A stretch of 5,915 bases of DNA from an uncultured Verrucomicrobiota bacterium (GTDB taxonomy: Bacteria > Verrucomicrobiota > Kiritimatiellia > RFP12 > UBA3636): positions 1-5,915 of the forward strand of contig CAMOEO010000197.1 of the NCBI GenBank assembly GCA_946612175.1. The letters are read 5' to 3'. The notes under the pieces are model-generated. The model did not search any database. It had not been told where the DNA came from and was given only the letters and a program-made list of their open reading frames with translations. The position numbers and the translations under genes are program-made. Shown piece after piece: positions 1-5,865 of this stretch. Each line of letters begins with the position of its first letter. The stretch's first letter is position 1.

Positions 1-1
1 G

Positions 2-574
2 GCGGCGACGCGCGCCTGGATCGAGGAGAGCGACGCGCTCGCGCCGCTCGACCTCGTCTACGCCAACGCCGGCGTGAGCGCCGGCGGGCGCGAGGACGAC
101 GAGGCCGCCGTCCGCGCGGGGTTCGGCGTCAACGTCGGCGGCGGGCTCAACACGGTGCTGCCCGCGATCGCCCGCTACCGCGCGCCCGGGGTCGCGCGCA
201 CCGCGCGGCGCCTCGCGATCACGTCCTCGATGACCGGCTACCACGGCATGCCGCAGTGCCCCGCGTACAGCGCGAGCAAGGCGTGCGTCAAGGCGCTTGG
301 CGCGGCGCTGCGCGGGCGGCTGCGGCGCGAGGGGATCTCCGTCACGACCGTCTGCCCCGGGTTCGTTCGCTCGCGGATCACCGACCGCAACACCTGCCCG
401 ATGCCGTTCTTCCTCGAGGCGCCCGCGGCGGCGGACGTCATCTGCCGCGGCATCGCGAAGGGGAAGGGGATCGTCGCGTTCCCGTGGCCGATGCGCCTCG
501 CGACGTGGTGGATCTCCTCCCTCCCCGAGGCGGTCTCCGAGCGCCTCTTCCGGATGCTGCCCGAAAAAGAGTGA
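2..574 (+). CDS. Short-chain dehydrogenase/reductase (SDR), 5'-truncated by the window edge
   Basis: This is the C-terminal part of a classical SDR, an NAD(P)-dependent oxidoreductase acting on an alcohol or carbonyl substrate that cannot be named from sequence. The frame is open from base 2, giving 190 visible residues before TGA at 572-574. The first ATG in the window (74) is internal: the frame upstream already reads as SDR sequence (LDLVYANAG). Visible family features, numbered from the first full codon, are the NAG motif at 22-24, the helix-4 Asn in GVNVGG (N44), the catalytic Ser in ITSSMTG (75/76), and YSASK with Tyr89 and Lys93, followed by the CPGFV segment at 118-122. All four catalytic-tetrad positions are present. 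The N-terminal Rossmann glycine motif (TGxxxGxG) lies outside the window, so cofactor preference cannot be judged. The C-terminal tail is rich in Trp, Pro and Leu and may associate with membrane or substrate; this is inference. The rubrerythrin gene downstream has its own promoter, so co-transcription is unlikely to be required. Confidence 0.9.
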   Translation, partial: AATRAWIEESDALAPLDLVYANAGVSAGGREDDEAAVRAGFGVNVGGGLNTVLPAIARYRAPGVARTARRLAITSSMTGYHGMPQCPAYSASKACVKALGAALRGRLRREGISVTTVCPGFVRSRITDRNTCPMPFFLEAPAAADVICRGIAKGKGIVAFPWPMRLATWWISSLPEAVSERLFRMLPEKE

Positions 575-604
575 TTGTCTTTCGCCCTCGACTTCCGCTA
601 GAAT
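575..604 (+). promoter_or_regulatory. Sigma70-like promoter for the rubrerythrin gene
   Basis: TTGTCT (575-580, 4/6 to TTGACA) and TAGAAT (599-604, 5/6 to TATAAT) are separated by 18 bp. The -35 box starts on the base after the SDR stop codon. This would start transcription near 611 and give a leader of about 78 nt before the ATG at 689. The call rests on motif match and position only. Confidence 0.55.
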
Positions 605-616
605 TGCGCGCCATCC

Positions 617-637
617 CCCCGCGCCGCACCCGCGGGG
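617..637 (+). other. GC-only hairpin in the 5' leader of the rubrerythrin gene
   Basis: CCCCGCG (617-623) pairs perfectly with CGCGGGG (631-637) around a 7-nt loop. It would lie a few bases after the predicted transcription start. It has no U-tract, so it is not an intrinsic terminator. It could stabilise the 5' end of the mRNA. In DNA this GC-rich, a 7-bp GC stem can also occur by chance. Confidence 0.3.
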
Positions 638-688
638 CTTCCCACAACCCGGGCCCGACGGCCCACACCAACGAAAGAGAAAAATCCC

Positions 689-1279
689 ATGAAGTACGTC
701 TGCTCCGTTTGCGGCTACGTCCACGAGGGCGACCAGCCGCCCGCCCAGTGCCCGGTCTGCAAGGCCCCGGCCGACAAGTTCAAGAAGATGGAGGCGCCCG
801 CCGCGGCCCCCGCGGCCGCCCCGGCCGCGCCCGGCAAAGGCAAGCTCTCCCTCCCCCCGATGGCGTGCGAGCACGCCGTCGGCTCCGCCAAAGGCCTCGA
901 CGAGCGCGTCGTGAAGGGGCTCCGGGACAACTTCAACGGCGAGTGCTGCGAGGTCGGCATGTACCTCGCGATGAGCCGCCAGGCCGAGCGCGACGGCTAC
1001 CCCGAGGTCGCCGAGGCGTTCAAGCGCTACGCGTTCGAGGAGGCCGACCACGCGTCCCGCTTCGCCGAGCTGCTCGGCGAGGTCGTGACCGACGACACCC
1101 GCAAGAACCTCCAGATGCGCGCGGACGCCGAGGCCGGCGCCTGCGCCGGCAAGCTCGAGCTGGCCAAGCTGGCGAAGGAGCTCGGCTACGACGCGGTCCA
1201 CGACACGGTCCACGAGATGGCCAAGGACGAGGCCCGCCACGGCAACGGCTTCGCCGGCCTGCTCGCCCGCTGGTTCTAG
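689..1279 (+). CDS. Rubrerythrin with N-terminal rubredoxin domain (reverse-rubrerythrin type)
   Basis: This is a non-haem iron peroxidase that should reduce hydrogen peroxide, with electrons passing from a small iron centre to a di-iron site in the cytoplasm. The protein is 196 aa. Residues 1-33 form a rubredoxin-like domain with two CxxC pairs, CSVC (C5, C8) and CPVC (C21, C24), which would bind one Fe. Residues about 35-50 are an Ala/Pro linker. Residues about 58-196 form a four-helix ferritin-like domain with candidate di-iron ligands E85, E118xxH121, E148 and E181xxH184, the expected E/ExxH repeated pattern. In classical rubrerythrin the rubredoxin domain is C-terminal; here it comes first, as in the reverse rubrerythrins described from clostridia. 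The start is set by MKYVC matching the domain's beginning and by an AAAGAGA purine stretch 8 nt upstream. No partner reductase gene is visible next to it. The gene appears monocistronic, between its own promoter and a strong hairpin. It suggests an anaerobic or oxygen-sensitive host. Confidence 0.93.
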   Translation: MKYVCSVCGYVHEGDQPPAQCPVCKAPADKFKKMEAPAAAPAAAPAAPGKGKLSLPPMACEHAVGSAKGLDERVVKGLRDNFNGECCEVGMYLAMSRQAERDGYPEVAEAFKRYAFEEADHASRFAELLGEVVTDDTRKNLQMRADAEAGACAGKLELAKLAKELGYDAVHDTVHEMAKDEARHGNGFAGLLARWF

Positions 1280-1304
1280 CGCGGTTTCGCCGCCCGCACC
1301 CACG

Positions 1305-1347
1305 GAACGACGCGGGAGCTTCCGAAGCTCCCGCGTCGTTCTTCGTT
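1305..1347 (+). terminator. Long perfect inverted repeat, likely terminator of the rubrerythrin gene
   Basis: The arms 1305-1322 and 1324-1341 are perfectly complementary over 18 bp around a single central base, so the real RNA loop would be the central 3-7 nt. On the + strand the stem is followed by TTCGTTGTT, a loose T-rich tail, which fits rho-independent termination of the gene ending at 1279. On the - strand no T-run follows, so it is a poorer intrinsic terminator for guaA, though it could still act bidirectionally. The symmetry is better than a terminator needs, so a dispersed palindromic repeat is an alternative. Confidence 0.65.
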
Positions 1348-1387
1348 GTTCCGCGGCGGTGGCGTCCTCGCCCCCGCTCCGCGACGC

Positions 1388-2923
1388 CTACTCCCACTCG
1401 ATCGTGGACGGCGGCTTGCTGGTGACGTCGTAGACGACGCGGTTCACGCCGGGCACCTCGTTCACGATGCGGCGCGATACGGTCGCCAGGACCTCCCAGG
1501 GCAGGCGCGCCCAGTCGGCCGTCATGCCGTCGATCGACGTCACGGCGCGAACGGCGACGGCCCACGAGTAGGTCCGCTCGTCGCCCATCACGCCGACGCT
1601 GCGCACGTTCGTGAGGACCGTGAAGTACTGCCACACGTCCTTCTCGAGCCCGGCGCGCGCGATCTCCTCGCGCAGGATCGCGTCGCTTTCGCGCACGATC
1701 GCGAGCTTCTCCTCCGTGATCTCGCCGAGGATGCGGATGCCGAGGCCGGGCCCCGGGAACGGCTGGCGCCACACGATCTCCCGCGGGATGCCGAGCGCCT
1801 CGCCGAGCGCGCGGGCCTCGTCCTTGAAGAGTTTGTTGAGGGGCTCCACGAGGCGGAACTTCATCTCCTTCGGGAGGCCGCCCACGTTGTGGTGGCTCTT
1901 GATCGTCTGCGCGGTCGCGGTGCCGCTCTCGATCACGTCCGTGTAGAGCGTGCCCTGCGCGAGGAAGTCGAACGAGCCGAGCTTTGCGCTCTCCTCGTCG
2001 AAGCACGTGACGAACTCCGCGCCGATGATCTTGCGCTTGCGCTCGGGCTCGACGACGCCCGCGAGCTTCGAGAGGAAGCGCTCGCGCGCGTCGATGCGGA
2101 CGACGTTCATCCCGAAGAGCCCGGCGCATGTCTCCATCACCTGCTCGCCCTCGTTCTTGCGCAGCATGCCGTGGTCGATGAACATGCAGGTGAGCCGGTC
2201 GCCGATCGCGCGGTGGAGGAGCACCGCGACGACGGTGGAGTCGACGCCGCCGGAGAGCCCGCAGAGCACGCGCCGGTCGCCGACCTGCTCGCGGATCGCG
2301 CGGACCTGCGATTCGAGGTAGCCCTCCATCGTCCAGTTCTTCTCGCAGCCGCAGACGCGGAAGAGGAAGTTGGCGAGGATGTCGCTCCCGTAGACGCAGT
2401 GCCGCACCTCCGGGTGGAACTGCACCGCGTAGAGGCGGCGGTCGGGATCGAACGCCGCGGCGAAGAAGCCGCTGTCGCTGCGCGCGGCGAGGCGGAAGCC
2501 GGGGGCCAGCACCTCGACGTGGTCGCCGTGGCTCATCCAGACGTCCTGCCGCGCGGGCAGGCCGTCCAGCAGCGGGCACGGCGCCACCTGCTCCATCGGC
2601 ATGCGCCCGTATTCGCGGCCGTTCGGGTTGCGCGCGACGCGGCCGCCGAGCTGCTTGCTGAGCAGCTGCATCCCGTAGCAGATGCCGAGGATCGGGACGC
2701 CGAGCCCGAGGATCTCCGGGTCGAAGCCGTAGGCGTCCGCGTCGTTGACGCTCTTCGGGCCGCCGGAGAAGACCACGCCCTTCAGGCCGGGCACGGCGCG
2801 GATCTCCGCGGCGGTCATCGTGTGGGGCCGCAGCTCGCTGTAGACGCCCTTCTCGCGGATGCGGCGGGCGATGAGCTGGTTGTACTGCGAACCGAAGTCG
2901 AGGACGATGATCGTGTCGGGCAT
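1388..2923 (-). CDS. guaA: GMP synthase (glutamine-hydrolysing)
   Basis: It converts XMP to GMP using ATP and glutamine-derived ammonia, the last step of de novo guanine nucleotide synthesis, in the cytoplasm. The protein is 511 aa, close to the usual 510-525. The N-terminal class-I glutamine amidotransferase domain (about 1-190) opens with VLDFGSQYNQLIARRIRE and carries the nucleophile Cys82 in GICYGMQ, with His170 and Glu172 in FHPE completing the triad. The ATP-pyrophosphatase domain follows, with the P-loop SGGVDS at 224-229. Further conserved segments are FIDHGMLRKNE (248-258), HHNVGGLP (344-351) and PFPGPGLGIRILGEIT (388-403). The C-terminal dimerisation domain ends in KPPSTIEWE, typical of the family. 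The start at 2923 is chosen because MPDTIIVLDFG matches the family N-terminus and a consensus GGAGGT lies 6 nt upstream. A longer in-frame extension would run through the promoter region. The gene stands alone, with no guaB beside it, divergent from araA and convergent with the rubrerythrin gene. All key residues look intact. Confidence 0.98.
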   Translation of the reverse strand: MPDTIIVLDFGSQYNQLIARRIREKGVYSELRPHTMTAAEIRAVPGLKGVVFSGGPKSVNDADAYGFDPEILGLGVPILGICYGMQLLSKQLGGRVARNPNGREYGRMPMEQVAPCPLLDGLPARQDVWMSHGDHVEVLAPGFRLAARSDSGFFAAAFDPDRRLYAVQFHPEVRHCVYGSDILANFLFRVCGCEKNWTMEGYLESQVRAIREQVGDRRVLCGLSGGVDSTVVAVLLHRAIGDRLTCMFIDHGMLRKNEGEQVMETCAGLFGMNVVRIDARERFLSKLAGVVEPERKRKIIGAEFVTCFDEESAKLGSFDFLAQGTLYTDVIESGTATAQTIKSHHNVGGLPKEMKFRLVEPLNKLFKDEARALGEALGIPREIVWRQPFPGPGLGIRILGEITEEKLAIVRESDAILREEIARAGLEKDVWQYFTVLTNVRSVGVMGDERTYSWAVAVRAVTSIDGMTADWARLPWEVLATVSRRIVNEVPGVNRVVYDVTSKPPSTIEWE

Positions 2924-2929
2924 GGGCGG

Positions 2930-2935
2930 ACCTCC
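2930..2935 (-). promoter_or_regulatory. Shine-Dalgarno site fixing the guaA start
   Basis: On the - strand the bases read GGAGGT, a full match to the anti-Shine-Dalgarno core, 6 nt before the ATG at 2923-2921. It decides the start against upstream in-frame codons. Confidence 0.8.
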
Positions 2936-2949
2936 GTGGACGGACCGGC

Positions 2950-2978
2950 ATTCTAGCACACCGCCCGCCCGCCGGAAA
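2950..2978 (-). promoter_or_regulatory. Likely guaA promoter
   Basis: On the - strand a TAGAAT -10 box (2955-2950, 5/6 to consensus) sits in the context GCTAGAATG, matching the -10 of the rubrerythrin promoter. A weak -35 candidate, TTTCCG, lies 17 bp upstream (2978-2973, 3/6). Transcription would begin near 2943, giving a short leader of about 20 nt that contains the Shine-Dalgarno site. The -10 is convincing; the -35 is not. Confidence 0.45.
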
Positions 2979-2995
2979 GCGGGAATTTGCGCGCG

Positions 2996-3034
2996 TTTTT
3001 TTCGCTTGGATTGCACGGGGCGAAAGGGTACAAT
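2996..3034 (+). promoter_or_regulatory. Likely araA promoter with upstream T-tract
   Basis: TACAAT (3029-3034, 5/6 to TATAAT) lies 17 bp after TTGGAT (3006-3011, 3/6 to TTGACA). A run of seven T (2996-3002) directly precedes the -35 and is conspicuous in this GC-rich DNA; it could act as an UP-like element. Transcription would start near 3041. The promoter is back-to-back with that of guaA, with about 27 bp between the two -35 candidates. I see no convincing arabinose-regulator operator. Confidence 0.5.
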
Positions 3035-3064
3035 GGGCGCATCACCGACCCCACGGGGGCGGCG

Positions 3065-3082
3065 CGCGGCGCGTCCGCCGCG
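3065..3082 (+). other. GC hairpin in the araA 5' leader
   Basis: CGCGGCG (3065-3071) and CGCCGCG (3076-3082) form a perfect 7-bp stem with a 4-nt loop, ending 16 bp before the Shine-Dalgarno site. There is no U-tract after it. It may stabilise or modulate the leader, but chance pairing is a real possibility at this base composition. Confidence 0.25.
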
Positions 3083-3110
3083 GCCCCCCCGCCACCCCAA
3101 GGAAAACCCC

Positions 3111-4607
3111 ATGCTGCCCACCCCCGACTACGTCTTCTGGTTCGCCACCGGTTCCCAGGACCTCTACGGCGACGAATGCCTCAAAACCGTCGCCGCCCAC
3201 TCGCAGGAGATGGTCGCCGGCCTCAACGCCTCCGGCGCGCTGCCGTTCCCCGTCGTCTGGAAGCCCACGCTCATCGACTCCGTCTCGATCGAGGGCACGC
3301 TCCAGGCCGCCTCCGACGACCCGAAGTGCGCCGGCGTCATCCTCTGGATGCACACCTTCTCCCCCGCCAAGATGTGGATCCACGGCCTCCAGCGCTGCCG
3401 CAAGCCGCTCATGCACCTGCACACGCAGTTCAACCGCGAGATCCCGTTCGCCGACATCGACATGGACTTCATGAACACGAACCAGTCGGCCCACGGCGAC
3501 CGCGAGTTCGGCCACATGATGACCCGCATGGGCGTCCCGCGCAAGGTCGCCGTCGGCCACTGGACCGACCCGCGCGTCCAGGCGAAGATCGCCTCGTGGA
3601 TGCGCACCGCGGTCGGCGTCGTCGAGAGCGCCCATCTGCGCGTCGTCCGCTTCGGCGACAACATGCGCGACGTCGCCGTCACCGAGGGCGACAAGGTCGA
3701 GGCGGAGCTGAAGTTCGGCTGGTCGGTCGACGCCTACGACGTCTCCGAGATGGCCAAGGCCGCGGACGCCGTCCCGGCCGCCGACGTCGAGGCGCTCACG
3801 GACCGGTACTACGCCGACTACGACATCATCCTCGAGGGGCGCGACCCCGCCGAGTTCCGCCGCCACGTCGCCGAGCAGGCGCGCATCGAGCTGGGGCTCC
3901 GCGCGTTCCTCGACGGCCACGACTACCAGGCGATCGTCACGAACTTCCAGACGCTCGGCGGCCTCCGCCAGCTCCCCGGCCTCGCGATCCAGCGCCTGAT
4001 GGCCGACGGCTACGGCTTCGGCGCCGAGGGCGACTGGAAGACGGCCGCGATGGTGCGCCTGCTCAAGGCGATGGGCGCCGGCATCAAGGACGCGAAGGGC
4101 TCGTCGTTCATGGAGGACTACACCTACCACCTCGTGCCCGGCGCGGAGGCGATCCTCCAGGCGCACATGCTCGAGGTCTGCCCCTCGATCGCGTCCGGCA
4201 AGCCCGCGATCAAGGTCGACTTCCTCTCGATGGGCGAGCGCGAGGACCCCGCGCGCCTCGTCTTCACCTGCAAGCCCGGCGCCGGAACGGCCTGCTCGCT
4301 CGTGGACCTCGGCCACCGCTTCCGCCTCATCGTGAACGCGGTCGAGTGCCTGCCGCAGGACGTCCCGATGCCGAAGCTCCCCGTCGCCTCCGCGCTGTGG
4401 AAGCCGCTGCCCGACCTCCCGACCGCGGCCGAGGCGTGGATCTACGCGGGCGGCGCGCACCACACGGCCTTCACGCTCGACCTCACCCCGGAGCAGATCC
4501 TCGACTGGGGCGACGCGATGGGCATCGAGACCGTCCTCATTGACAAGGACACCACGATCCGCGCGTTCCGCAACGAGCTGCGCTGGAACGAGGCGGCGTT
4601 CCGCTAG
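3111..4607 (+). CDS. araA: L-arabinose isomerase
   Basis: It interconverts L-arabinose and L-ribulose, the first step of bacterial L-arabinose catabolism, in the cytoplasm with a divalent metal, usually Mn2+. The protein is 498 aa, matching the usual ~500. The N-terminus (VFWFATGSQDLYGDE, 8-22) is the family signature start. Metal and catalytic residues known from the E. coli enzyme (E306, E333, H350, H450) align by local motif with E306 (GFGAEGDWKTAA), E335 (SSFMEDYTYH), H352 (QAHMLEVCPS) and H450 or H451 (GGAHHTAF). Other conserved runs are HTFSPAKMWI (81-90), HLHTQFNREIP (102-112) and TNFQTLGGLRQLPGLA (277-292). The start at 3111 is supported by the family N-terminus and by AAGGA 7 nt upstream. 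The open frame continues upstream to 2859, but that part runs through the promoter. No ribulokinase, ribulose-5-phosphate epimerase, transporter or AraR/AraC regulator is present, so the rest of the pathway must lie elsewhere. A terminator-like hairpin follows 23 bp after the stop, so it is probably monocistronic. Confidence 0.98.
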   Translation: MLPTPDYVFWFATGSQDLYGDECLKTVAAHSQEMVAGLNASGALPFPVVWKPTLIDSVSIEGTLQAASDDPKCAGVILWMHTFSPAKMWIHGLQRCRKPLMHLHTQFNREIPFADIDMDFMNTNQSAHGDREFGHMMTRMGVPRKVAVGHWTDPRVQAKIASWMRTAVGVVESAHLRVVRFGDNMRDVAVTEGDKVEAELKFGWSVDAYDVSEMAKAADAVPAADVEALTDRYYADYDIILEGRDPAEFRRHVAEQARIELGLRAFLDGHDYQAIVTNFQTLGGLRQLPGLAIQRLMADGYGFGAEGDWKTAAMVRLLKAMGAGIKDAKGSSFMEDYTYHLVPGAEAILQAHMLEVCPSIASGKPAIKVDFLSMGEREDPARLVFTCKPGAGTACSLVDLGHRFRLIVNAVECLPQDVPMPKLPVASALWKPLPDLPTAAEAWIYAGGAHHTAFTLDLTPEQILDWGDAMGIETVLIDKDTTIRAFRNELRWNEAAFR

Positions 4608-4630
4608 TCCTCCGCATTTCCGCTCGAACC

Positions 4631-4669
4631 CGGCGGCCGACGCATTCGCGCCGGCCGCCGTTTCTGTTC
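4631..4669 (+). terminator. Terminator-like hairpin after araA
   Basis: CGGCGGCCG (4631-4639) and CGGCCGCCG (4652-4660) form a perfect 9-bp GC stem around a 12-nt loop. TTTCTGTTC follows on the + strand. The position, 23 bp after the araA stop, and the T-rich tail fit an intrinsic terminator. It lies in the convergent gap with azlD and may block transcription from both sides, although the - strand side lacks a T-run. Confidence 0.6.
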
Positions 4670-4755
4670 GGTGCTAGGCGGGCGGACGGCGGCGCGTGAC
4701 GCTTGTACGCCATCAGCGCCTTGTCGTGCAGGAGGAGTTCGGGACGGGGGCGGGG

Positions 4756-5067
4756 TCAGGGGGCGAAGAAGCGCACGAGGAGGGCGACGGCGGTCGCGGC
4801 GGCGGCGACGACGGGGAGGGAGCGGCCGAGGAGGGCGAGCGCGAGGGCGACGGCGAAGCCGGCGGTGGCGCTGGCGGGGTCGCCCGTGGAGGAGAAGACG
4901 TCCGGGACCACCATCGCCGCGAGGATGGCGTAGGGGAGGCGCTCGATGAAGGCGACGAGGCGCGGGTCGCGCAGCGGGCGGCGCAGCAGCGCCATCGGCG
5001 CGGCGCGCAGGAGCCAGGACGCCGCGGCGACGGCGAGGATCAGTCCGAGGAGGCGGGCGTGGGTCAT
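4756..5067 (-). CDS. azlD: AzlD-type small subunit of a branched-chain amino-acid exporter
   Basis: AzlD family proteins are small integral membrane partners of AzlC. The pair is linked to export of branched-chain amino acids or their analogues (azaleucine resistance in Bacillus). The protein is 103 aa, within the usual range of about 100-110. It is almost entirely hydrophobic, with about four membrane segments (roughly 5-20, 37-57, 66-80, 84-101). Family-like features are the early RAAPMALLRRPL (21-32) and the LPYAILAAMVVPDVF segment (44-58). The start at 5067 overlaps the azlC stop as ATGA, and AGGAGG (5080-5075 on the - strand) lies 7 nt before it inside the azlC 3' end. An earlier in-frame ATG would overlap azlC by a further 84 bases and lacks family similarity. 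The overlap implies translational coupling and equal production of the two subunits. Substrate is inferred from the family only. Confidence 0.88.
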   Translation of the reverse strand: MTHARLLGLILAVAAASWLLRAAPMALLRRPLRDPRLVAFIERLPYAILAAMVVPDVFSSTGDPASATAGFAVALALALLGRSLPVVAAAATAVALLVRFFAP

Positions 5068-5852
5068 GGCGCGTCCTCCTTTCCGTCCGGGTCGCGCGTG
5101 CCGGGGGCGGGCGCTTCCGGGCGGTCCGCGGTCCGGGCCGGGAAGAGCCACGCGGAGACCGCCGCGGCGGCGACGCCGGCGGCGAGGACCGCGAGGGAGG
5201 GCGAGGGGCGCGCGGAGGCGGGGAGGGTGCGGAGCGCGACGTTGAGCAGGGCGGCGCCCGCGACGCAGAGCAGCGTCGGGCGGGAGGCCCTGGCGGCGGG
5301 GACGACGATCGCCGCGAACATCGCGTAGAGGGCGATGCCGAGCGGGCCGAGCGCCGAGGGGGGAAGCAGGGACGTGCCGGCGGCGCCGAGCGCGTTGCCG
5401 GCGTTCCAGCCGAGGTAGGAGGAGGCGAGGACGCCCGCGAGGTAGGGGAACGAGAGGGCGAAGGGGCGGGAGACGGCGAGGGCGACGTTCTCGTCGGTCA
5501 CGGCGCAGGCGGCGAGGAGGCGGCGGCCGAGCCCGAGCTCCGGGGGGAGCCGCTGGGCGAGGGAGAGGGAGAGCAGGACGTAGCGGAGGTTGAGGCCGAC
5601 GCAGAGCAGCAGCAGCTCCCAGGAGCCGCCGGGGGGACCGGGGATGGCGCGGTGGGAGAAGGCGCCCTGGCTCGTGCCGGAGAGCTGCGTGAGCGACTGG
5701 AGGACGGGCGACCAGACGGGGTGGCCGCCGGCGACGGCGGCGGCGGCGATGGCGAAGCCGACGGCGAGGTAGCCGAAGCAGATCGGAAGCGCGTCGACGA
5801 ATCCGCGGCGGAAGGCGGCGGCGCCGGACGGGGCGGCGGGGGAGGGGTCCAT
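5064..5852 (-). CDS. azlC: AzlC-type large subunit of a branched-chain amino-acid exporter
   Basis: AzlC is the main membrane subunit of the AzlCD exporter (LIV-E family), placed in the cytoplasmic membrane with AzlD. The protein is 262 aa. Family features are an N-terminal FVDALPICFGYLAVGFAIA (18-36), TQLSGTSQGA (55-64), NLRYVLLSLSLAQRL (88-102) and AVTDENVAL (117-125, with the conserved TDE). About seven hydrophobic segments can be placed, near 20-42, 48-65, 78-98, 130-148, 163-185, 192-210 and 219-237. A charged tail of about 25 residues (RTADRPEAP onward) follows the last one, so the protein is slightly longer than many family members; the last bases of this tail carry the azlD ribosome site. 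The start at 5852 is the only ATG before the conserved region, but no clear Shine-Dalgarno site precedes it, and the frame stays open to the window edge without an ATG, GTG or TTG. The start is therefore less certain than the identity. Exported substrate is inferred. Confidence 0.9.
   Translation of the reverse strand: MDPSPAAPSGAAAFRRGFVDALPICFGYLAVGFAIAAAAVAGGHPVWSPVLQSLTQLSGTSQGAFSHRAIPGPPGGSWELLLLCVGLNLRYVLLSLSLAQRLPPELGLGRRLLAACAVTDENVALAVSRPFALSFPYLAGVLASSYLGWNAGNALGAAGTSLLPPSALGPLGIALYAMFAAIVVPAARASRPTLLCVAGAALLNVALRTLPASARPSPSLAVLAAGVAAAAVSAWLFPARTADRPEAPAPGTRDPDGKEDAP
5075..5080 (-). promoter_or_regulatory. Shine-Dalgarno site for azlD inside azlC
   Basis: The - strand reads AGGAGG, 7 nt before the azlD ATG and within the last codons of azlC. 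Together with the ATGA stop/start overlap it sets the azlD start and supports coupled translation. Confidence 0.8.
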
Positions 5853-5865
5853 CGCGGCGGCGGGG

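Noticed and set aside
2859..3110. A possible 84-residue N-terminal extension of araA.
   Set aside because: It would cover the divergent promoter region and the guaA start. The family N-terminus and a good AAGGA site place the start at 3111.
1020..4543. Several very long open frames overlapping guaA, araA and the rubrerythrin gene in other frames and on opposite strands.
   Set aside because: They are Arg/Ala/Gly/Pro- or Asp/Val/His-rich shadows of real genes with high third-position GC. They lack family motifs, while the overlapped genes have complete catalytic motifs.
4609..4755. On the - strand, the azlD frame stays open past its TGA and reads a protein-like stretch (ELLLHDKALMAYKRHAPP), as if azlD had once been longer or a gene remnant lay here.
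   Set aside because: AzlD is already full length at its TGA, the continuation matches no family I recognise, and it runs straight through the terminator hairpin into antisense araA. Long open frames are common in DNA this GC-rich.
4740..5250. Repetitive GGCGGCGAC-like runs that look like a tandem repeat.
   Set aside because: They reflect Ala/Val/Leu-rich codons of membrane proteins on the - strand. There is no fixed repeat unit or period.
4696..5328. Gly/Glu/Arg-rich + strand open frames across azlD and azlC.
   Set aside because: They are composition-driven shadows of the two membrane-protein genes on the - strand, whose hydrophobic codons read as Gly/Glu/Arg in antisense.
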